Shown here one piece after another: positions 59,198 through 64,000 of a stretch of DNA of 64,000 nucleotides. A program made the position numbers and the translations under genes. Location of the stretch: assembly GCF_014117325.1 (NCBI RefSeq), contig NZ_CP059732.1:2555001-2619000 (forward strand), in the 5' to 3' direction. Numbering within the stretch: the first letter of the stretch is position 1; each line of letters begins with the position of its first letter. This DNA comes from Spirosoma foliorum (GTDB lineage Bacteria > Bacteroidota > Bacteroidia > Cytophagales > Spirosomataceae). The notes beneath the pieces are model-generated. The model did not search any database and was not told the origin of the DNA. It was given only the letters and a program-made list of their open reading frames with translations.

Positions 59198-59812
59198 ATG
59201 AGCTTCCCCTACACATCCAATCAGGCTACTATTCTGGCTCCCGTCATCGAGCGGACGCCGGTTGTCGTCACCGATCAGACTGGACAAAGCGTGTCAGGGG
59301 AAGCTATATTTTACAAAGACGATCTGAAACAGCGATTATCTATCGATCTGGAGATTGAGGATTACGATAACGCCTTACTGGCCCTGCTTCGTACAGCAAT
59401 TGGTGCGGTCGAATCGTATACCCGACTAGCCATTCAGCCCCAAACGGTAGTGGTTCGCTACACTTCGTATGAAGGTGGTCCACTACCGTTTGGGCCGGTT
59501 TGGGCTTTAAATCCGAACCCCGTCGTAACGCCAGTCGTAACGGGGAGTACAGTGACATTCAACAATGGTACGAGTGATGCCTTGACAGACGGGGATTTTC
59601 CCTACATCAATGGCAGTTTCGAAGCTGGAACGGTTAGCTATACAAGTGGCTATTCACGGGCGCAGGACAGCATTCGCCCTGTACCGGATGAATTGATTGG
59701 GGCGGTATTGGAGCACGCGGCAAGTTCGTTTCGGGCGGGTGGTGTGACAGGCTCAGGCAATCCCGGCACGTACTGGAAAGTGCTGGCCGGGCCTAAACGA
59801 CGCTTTGACTAA
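59198..59812 (+). CDS. Head-tail connector, gp6-like
   Basis: 204 residues. DNALLALLRTAIGAVESYTRLAI near residue 60 is the typical connector helix; then a central beta insertion (WALNPNPVVTPVVTGSTVTF) and a C-terminal helix (PDELIGAVLEHAASSF). Binds below the portal. Coupled to both neighbours. Confidence 0.85.
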   Translation: MSFPYTSNQATILAPVIERTPVVVTDQTGQSVSGEAIFYKDDLKQRLSIDLEIEDYDNALLALLRTAIGAVESYTRLAIQPQTVVVRYTSYEGGPLPFGPVWALNPNPVVTPVVTGSTVTFNNGTSDALTDGDFPYINGSFEAGTVSYTSGYSRAQDSIRPVPDELIGAVLEHAASSFRAGGVTGSGNPGTYWKVLAGPKRRFD

Positions 59813-60120
59813 TGCAGGTAGAACGTGCGCAGTTTCTGGACGAAGTGCCCGTCTCCGATGGGGGTGTGGGTACGATCAGCACTGAGCAAACTGTATACGA
59901 GTGCAATGTGGAGGTGACACCGATCAAGGCCAGCCGAACACTGGAAGCCTCGCAGGATATACTAAAGCAGGCGTATCTGCTGAAGATGTGGGTAACTAAG
60001 CGCTACACGCCAAAAGTCGGGTCGACTGTAATTGTTAAAGGCCAACGCCTGACAATTCAGAACCTGACTTTCACGGATGCTACAGCGAACCGCTACCAGC
60101 TAACGGGTTTATCACAATGA
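59812..60120 (+). CDS. Head closure/head-tail adaptor
   Basis: 102 residues, mostly beta (VYECNVEVTPIKASRT, YTPKVGSTVIVKGQRLTIQN). Size, fold and gene order match the head-tail stopper of SPP1 gp16/HK97 type. TAATG start. Confidence 0.72.
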   Translation: MQVERAQFLDEVPVSDGGVGTISTEQTVYECNVEVTPIKASRTLEASQDILKQAYLLKMWVTKRYTPKVGSTVIVKGQRLTIQNLTFTDATANRYQLTGLSQ

Positions 60121-60539
60121 GCGTCCGTATTCGGGGATTCAACGAGCTGGAACGGTTTCTGCTCAATCTGGCCCCCAGAACAAAACGCGAATGCCAGATC
60201 GCTACGGAGGCCTCGATTCGGGAAATGCAGGCTGATGCGATGCAACATGCGCCGGTTGACACAGGCAAGCTTCGCCAGAGCATCACCTTTGAAATTACCA
60301 AGGGAGGCCTTGCGGCCAGTTTAAGCGCTAACGTAGAATACTGGGCCTATGTGGAGTTTGGGACAGGCGGACTGGTCGAGGTGCCGGAAGGCTTTGAAGA
60401 GTTGGCCGGACCCTACAAAGGGAAGGGTAAGCGAACGATCAACCGGGCGGCACAGCCTTTTTTGATACCCGCCTTTTTGCGACACAGCGAGGCATACTAT
60501 AAACGAATTGACGACGCTCTCGGGCGGATATTCCGGTAA
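60117..60539 (+). CDS. HK97 gp10-like tail completion protein
   Basis: 140 residues: MQADAMQHAPVDTGKLRQSI (the PVDTGxL signature) and YWAYVEFGTGGLVEVPEG are diagnostic for the gp10 family, which joins tail and head. ATGA start overlap. Confidence 0.9.
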   Translation: MSVRIRGFNELERFLLNLAPRTKRECQIATEASIREMQADAMQHAPVDTGKLRQSITFEITKGGLAASLSANVEYWAYVEFGTGGLVEVPEGFEELAGPYKGKGKRTINRAAQPFLIPAFLRHSEAYYKRIDDALGRIFR

Positions 60540-60970
60540 TGAACGACGCATCCTTTGCCCTTTCTGTTGCCTACGCCACCCTGCTGGCAGGACTAACGTA
60601 TAACGGGCAGGAGGTAAAGGTGTACGACCAGAAAGCCAGCAACACGGCCACGTTTCCTTACGTGATTCTAGGCCCCTGGCAGGCACGTTCGGGCAATACC
60701 AAGGATAGTTTTGGTCAGGTTGGCGAAATCAATCTGGATATCGTCACCGGCTTTGTCGGAGATCAGTCCAGCCGAAAGCCTAGCGTCGAGATTGGGAACC
60801 TGATCACCAGCTTACTAAAGCCAACACCAACAGCAGAAGTGCTCACAGCTCCGGGCTTTCGGGTCTGGATGACAGCAATTACCGCCACGCTGGACATCAG
60901 TGACGAACTGAATACCAAGGGGCTACGACGAAAAATAATAACGGTACAACATACACTAACAGAGATTTAA
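60539..60970 (+). CDS. Tail terminator, DUF3168-like
   Basis: 143 residues: VYDQKASNTATFPYVILGPW, GEINLDIVTGFVGD and NLITSLLK match DUF3168/gpU-like terminators, which cap the tail tube. It follows the gp10-like gene in standard order. Confidence 0.83.
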   Translation: MNDASFALSVAYATLLAGLTYNGQEVKVYDQKASNTATFPYVILGPWQARSGNTKDSFGQVGEINLDIVTGFVGDQSSRKPSVEIGNLITSLLKPTPTAEVLTAPGFRVWMTAITATLDISDELNTKGLRRKIITVQHTLTEI

Positions 60971-60992
60971 CCGGGCTTCGCTCACCGCAATT

Positions 60993-61418
60993 ATGGCATT
61001 TAATGGCTCTCTATTACGGCTCAAAATAACCCCTACAGGCGGCTCTACCCCTCTGTTGGTTTCAGAAGAAACTAAAGTTTCATTCGGCGCAAAGAAAGAA
61101 ACCTTCGAGACAACTAATAAGGATTCGGGGCCTTGGCGCAAACGGATTTCCTCGTTCAAGTCGGGCGAGATTCAGTGCGAAGCCTTTATAAACTATACAG
61201 CAGCGTCTGGCCACCTTACTTACGCGCAGCTATGGGCAATGTACAATGGTACAGTATCGGTAGCCTGTGCGTTCACTACCGGCGTTACCGGCGACTTTGG
61301 GTTTACGGGCAATTTCCATCTGACCGATTTCAATTCATCGGGGGAGACTGAAACCGGAGCTACTGTATCATTCACTCTAACCTCAGATGGCGACGTAACT
61401 GGCGCTGCAAACACTTAG
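60993..61418 (+). CDS. Major tail tube protein
   Basis: 141 residues, LLRLKITPTGGSTPLLVSEE then KETFETTNKDSGPWRKRISS and SFKSGEIQCEAFIN, matching TP901-1/gpV-type tube subunits. Stacked hexamers form the tail tube. It has a 22-base leader, longer than its neighbours. Confidence 0.87.
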   Translation: MAFNGSLLRLKITPTGGSTPLLVSEETKVSFGAKKETFETTNKDSGPWRKRISSFKSGEIQCEAFINYTAASGHLTYAQLWAMYNGTVSVACAFTTGVTGDFGFTGNFHLTDFNSSGETETGATVSFTLTSDGDVTGAANT

Positions 61419-61420
61419 TC

Positions 61421-61843
61421 ATGGAAAACGAAACAGGATACATCAAACTTACTTCCGCCAAAGGCAACGTCATTCCAGTCCGTTATGGTCTTTCGGCCCT
61501 TCGTAGGCTCTGCAAACATTTTGAGTGTAAGCTCTCTGAATTGAGCGGGAAAATCAATGAAGCACTAGAAGAGGATCAACTTGAACTGATGTTAGTGCTC
61601 ATCAAAGTTGGCGCTGAGTCAGTAGTTGCATTGGAAAATACAGTCTTTGCCTATAATGACGAAGAATTGCTGTCACTCTTTGACAAGCCTGGCGTTTTCT
61701 CTCAGTTGATGGAAGCATTTAATGGTTCATTTACTGCTTTCTCTGATCCTACCATTACGGCGCCCAACGATGCTTCGGCGGGAAAGACGAAAGCCACCAA
61801 GGAATCGACCCCGGCGACTGGTTCAGTGAGTGGCGAGAAATAG
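61421..61843 (+). CDS. Tail assembly chaperone G
   Basis: 140 residues (MENETGYIKLTSAKGNVIPV), a helical body and an acidic C-terminus, in the lambda gpG position (between tube and tape measure). A GGGAAAG slippery site near the end lets some ribosomes shift -1 and make G-T; the unshifted product ends GSVSGEK. The chaperone should coat the tape measure protein. Confidence 0.88.
   Translation: MENETGYIKLTSAKGNVIPVRYGLSALRRLCKHFECKLSELSGKINEALEEDQLELMLVLIKVGAESVVALENTVFAYNDEELLSLFDKPGVFSQLMEAFNGSFTAFSDPTITAPNDASAGKTKATKESTPATGSVSGEK
61780..61786 (+). promoter_or_regulatory. Programmed -1 frameshift site GGGAAAG
   Basis: The heptamer lies as G GGA AAG in the G frame, identical to the lambda G-T slippery site. 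After slipping, reading continues GAC GAA AGC CAC in the -1 frame to the stop at 62136. Confidence 0.85.
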
Positions 61844-62136
61844 AAGAAACGGGTCTCGGTGAAATAGGTATTCCCCGAGACCGTTTCTGGTGTCTGACCT
61901 ATTGGGAATGGACGCGAATTGTGGTGGGGTATCGCAGACGCCAAACCGAATATTGGCGAATGGCTCGTCAAGTTCTGACATTGATGTATAACACCAATGT
62001 TGAAAAGAAACACCAATGCACACCGGAAGAATTCATGCCATTACCCGGCGATCCTCCTAAAAAGCCAGAAGGCTTTGTCCCGCCACATGTATTCATCGAT
62101 ATGATGAAACAGGCTTTTAGTAAGCCAGAAAATTAA
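61786..62136 (+). CDS. T extension of the G-T tail chaperone (-1 frame)
   Basis: Frame -1 relative to G, open from before the slippery site. Reads DWFSEWREIEETGLGEIGIP, then FWCLTYWEWTRIVVGYRRRQ, EYWRMARQVLTL and a Pro-rich end (PLPGDPPKKPEGFVPPH). Its protein-like composition continues well beyond the G stop at 61843. No start of its own is needed. T domains bind tail tube protein during assembly. Confidence 0.87.
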   Translation, partial: DESHQGIDPGDWFSEWREIEETGLGEIGIPRDRFWCLTYWEWTRIVVGYRRRQTEYWRMARQVLTLMYNTNVEKKHQCTPEEFMPLPGDPPKKPEGFVPPHVFIDMMKQAFSKPEN

Positions 62137-62142
62137 GTAGAA

Positions 62143-64000
62143 ATGGAACGCAATCTGTCGGTAAATATTGGGGCGGACCTGAGTGGACTAACACCGGGCA
62201 TCAATTCAGCTCTCCGGCAGTTTGCGAATTTAGGCCAGTCCGCGCAACGAATGGGTGACCAGCTTGGCGCGGCTGTACAACGGGGATCTACCCAGGCAAT
62301 TGCATCAATTCGGCAACTAGTATATACTAGCCAATCGGCCGGAAATCAGTTAAATAATTCATTCAATGCCCCGATAAACTCTCTGGTTAACCTAACCAAG
62401 GGTTTTGTTTCGGCCCAGGCCGCACTAGCCCTGTTAAAGCAGGGATTAGTTGTTATCTCTGATTTTCAGCGCCTAGATGCTTCCTTAAGGGCTGTATCGA
62501 CCTCTACACTTGATTTTGCAAGGGCTCAGGCTTTTTTGCGCACCGCTTCCGATAGGTATGGCCTTTCACTTGAAGCACTGTCTAAATCCTACGTTTCGTT
62601 TAAAGCCAATACAAACGATACGATCTTAAAAGGGGCAGAGGCTGAGCGTATATTCCTATCAGTGGCCAAGGCCAGTGCAGCTTTACAATTAAGTACGGAA
62701 GACACCACAGGCACACTACGAGCCTTTGGGCAAATGCTTAGTAAAGGCACCGTACAATCTGAAGAACTTAAAGGACAGGTCGGCGAGCGCCTATACAATG
62801 CGTTTGGCTTAGCCGCCAAAGCAATGGGCGTAACCACAATGGAGCTTAACAAAATGCTCCAGTCGGGTGACGTATTGGCCGTCGACCTCCTGCCCAAATT
62901 AGCTACCCAGATTGATAAAACGTTTGGGGTTTCTGCGGCAAATAATGTAGCCACCATGACAGGCGGTTTCACTCGTGCAACCGATCAGTTAAAATTATTT
63001 GTCAGCGAGTTCTCCAAGACCAAAGGGATAGATACCTTTTTTACAAAGGTCCTGAATGGCATTGCCGATACGGTAAAAGGGCTTCGCCGGAGTCAAACCG
63101 GAGCGTTTCAGTCCGAAATAGACGATTTTAATGGCTTGTCTGCTGGTGATAAAAAAGATCGCCTAAAAGAGCTTCAGGGTAAAATCGGCAAGGCACAGGT
63201 TAATTTAGATGGCCTTGCGTCTCAGGCTCCTAGTGACAATGTACTAAAGCGGGAAGCGGACCTGTCCAAGCGGCTGGATTTCATGAAACGTCTGTATGGG
63301 CAGATGTATTTCATCATTCAACAGGGCGAAAAACAGGCGGATGAAGCAGCTAGAAAGAATCAAGTTGGCTCTTCGGGCTTTGATATCGACAAGGCAAAGG
63401 ATCGGCAGGATGCGTTAGCCAAACAGATTCAAAACCTGGTTGGTGGCGGAAAGGCCGTTCCGGCTGCCGTTCGGGCTGAGTACGATAAGTTAACTGCTCA
63501 GATTGACCGCGCCACAGCCGCCACTAAGCGCCATACCATTGCGCAGGTCAGTAATGTTCCTGCTTTAACCAGTAATGAGCAAATCTTAAAGCGGCTCACC
63601 TTCGAGTTAAAACAGTACGGCGATACGGCGGATAATTCCAGAAGCAAGCAAAAGGCGTTGTTTGAGGAATTGGTCAAAGCCGATAAGGAGCGGGCCAATG
63701 CAAAGCCGGTTGACTTAGGGGGCAGGCTCAACACAATTGCTATCCCGAATCAAACAGAGGTAAAATCTAATGACTTCGGAAGTGGCACACTGGCGGGTAT
63801 GCTCAACATGTTTACGATGGTTCAGCAGAAAATGCAGGCCGTGTCCAACATGTGGAATGTGATCGCTAAAATCGGGAAAAGTGATGTTGGGGAGCCAAAG
63901 TTGCCAAACTTAGATAAAACACTGAAGTCTTTAACTGATGCCTTTAAGCCAATAAAAAAAGCTTTCGTTGATCTTAACAGAGATATATCAGAAGGGCTTA
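62143..64000 (+). CDS. Tape measure protein, N-terminal part (runs off the window)
   Basis: At least 619 residues, open to the right edge. Starts MERNLSVNIGADLSGLTPGI; the conserved tape-measure N-terminal domain includes FQRLDASLRAVSTSTLDFAR, SAALQLSTEDTTGTLRAFGQ and VQSEELKGQVGERLYNAFGL. Sets tail length and takes part in DNA ejection. It starts 7 bases after the G-T stop, as expected. Confidence 0.92.
   Translation, partial: MERNLSVNIGADLSGLTPGINSALRQFANLGQSAQRMGDQLGAAVQRGSTQAIASIRQLVYTSQSAGNQLNNSFNAPINSLVNLTKGFVSAQAALALLKQGLVVISDFQRLDASLRAVSTSTLDFARAQAFLRTASDRYGLSLEALSKSYVSFKANTNDTILKGAEAERIFLSVAKASAALQLSTEDTTGTLRAFGQMLSKGTVQSEELKGQVGERLYNAFGLAAKAMGVTTMELNKMLQSGDVLAVDLLPKLATQIDKTFGVSAANNVATMTGGFTRATDQLKLFVSEFSKTKGIDTFFTKVLNGIADTVKGLRRSQTGAFQSEIDDFNGLSAGDKKDRLKELQGKIGKAQVNLDGLASQAPSDNVLKREADLSKRLDFMKRLYGQMYFIIQQGEKQADEAARKNQVGSSGFDIDKAKDRQDALAKQIQNLVGGGKAVPAAVRAEYDKLTAQIDRATAATKRHTIAQVSNVPALTSNEQILKRLTFELKQYGDTADNSRSKQKALFEELVKADKERANAKPVDLGGRLNTIAIPNQTEVKSNDFGSGTLAGMLNMFTMVQQKMQAVSNMWNVIAKIGKSDVGEPKLPNLDKTLKSLTDAFKPIKKAFVDLNRDISEGL

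Larger units (their letters stand above)
35710..64000 (+). mobile_element. HK97-type siphophage prophage, left part (right end outside window)
   Basis: Ordered phage modules from tRNA-Ser to the window edge: integrase, small regulators and RNA, unknown early genes, RNA ligase, terminase, portal, MuF, protease, capsid, connectors, tail tube, chaperones and tape measure. Gene order from terminase on matches HK97-like siphophages. Almost all genes are on the plus strand; two small minus-strand genes (41348, 56109) stand out. The left boundary is placed by inference at the tRNA 3' end; no second att copy is visible in the window. Confidence 0.9.

Noticed and set aside
61702..62023. Minus-strand frames across the G-T region
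   Set aside because: Antisense shadows of the chaperone frames.
62589..63734. Minus-strand frames inside the tape measure gene
   Set aside because: Low-complexity Ser/Ala-rich shadows of a long helical coding region.
1..64000. CRISPR array or known multi-gene defence system
   Set aside because: No regular spacer-repeat pattern and no Cas, restriction, CBASS or retron genes seen; the only defence-like genes are the VapBC-like pair and possible morons.
1..64000. Insertion sequences and rRNA genes
   Set aside because: No transposase frames and no rRNA-like stretches seen.

Overview
The window looks like chromosome of a Cytophagales bacterium (phylum Bacteroidota), most like Spirosoma or a close relative. 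The evidence is a C-terminal type IX secretion (T9SS) sorting domain, Bacteroidota-type promoters (TTG about 20 bases before TAnnTTTG), a Bacteroidota-type tyrosine recombinase, and LytS/LytTR-type signalling. The genus is inferred from gene style, not from any search.

Region 1 (1-17.7 kb) is mainly an envelope polysaccharide locus. It opens with a cut-off membrane O-acyltransferase, a VapBC-like toxin-antitoxin pair, tRNA-Val(GAC), an MFS permease and an alpha/beta hydrolase. The polysaccharide genes follow. A minus-strand operon runs from 17051 down to 8173: Wza-like export lipoprotein, Wzc-like tyrosine autokinase, initiating sugar-phosphate transferase, Wzx-like flippase, acetyltransferase, Wzy-like polymerase, family 2 glycosyltransferase and a second acyltransferase. 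It meets a plus-strand run (WecG/TagA/CpsF enzyme and two glycosyltransferases). A CpsB-type phosphatase, the expected partner of Wzc, sits beside that run on the minus strand. Together these encode a Wzx/Wzy-type pathway.

Region 2 (17.7-35.6 kb) is ordinary chromosome: lipoproteins, a T9SS cargo protein, a DUF255/YyaL protein, a YjbQ protein, a pirin-like protein, an exported intradiol-dioxygenase-like protein, a LytS/LytTR two-component pair, ruvC, a membrane flippase-like protein followed by two glycosyltransferases and a NodB deacetylase, a TatD nuclease and a type I asparaginase. Several gaps hold long inverted repeats of mostly different sequence but similar architecture.

Region 3 (35.7 kb to the end) is a temperate siphophage of the HK97 type, apparently inserted beside tRNA-Ser(CGA). 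Its left part has an integrase, small DNA-binding proteins with obvious operator pairs, a tRNA-Trp-like element fused to a run of RNA hairpins, two look-alike small proteins under separate palindrome-bearing promoters, an RNA ligase and about ten small unknown genes. From 46.3 kb come terminase small and large subunits, portal, an island of small genes including an ImmA/IrrE-type metalloprotease, MuF head protein, an HNH homing endonuclease, a collagen-like exported protein, prohead protease, capsid, connectors, tail tube, tail chaperones joined by a lambda-type -1 frameshift (GGGAAAG), and the start of the tape measure protein. The right end of the prophage and its lysis genes lie outside the window.

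The strongest unusual points are the homing endonuclease next to a duplicated, diverged 3' end of the MuF gene; the tRNA-like plus structured RNA unit in the immunity region; the operator pairs around small repressor-like genes; and the G-T frameshift.
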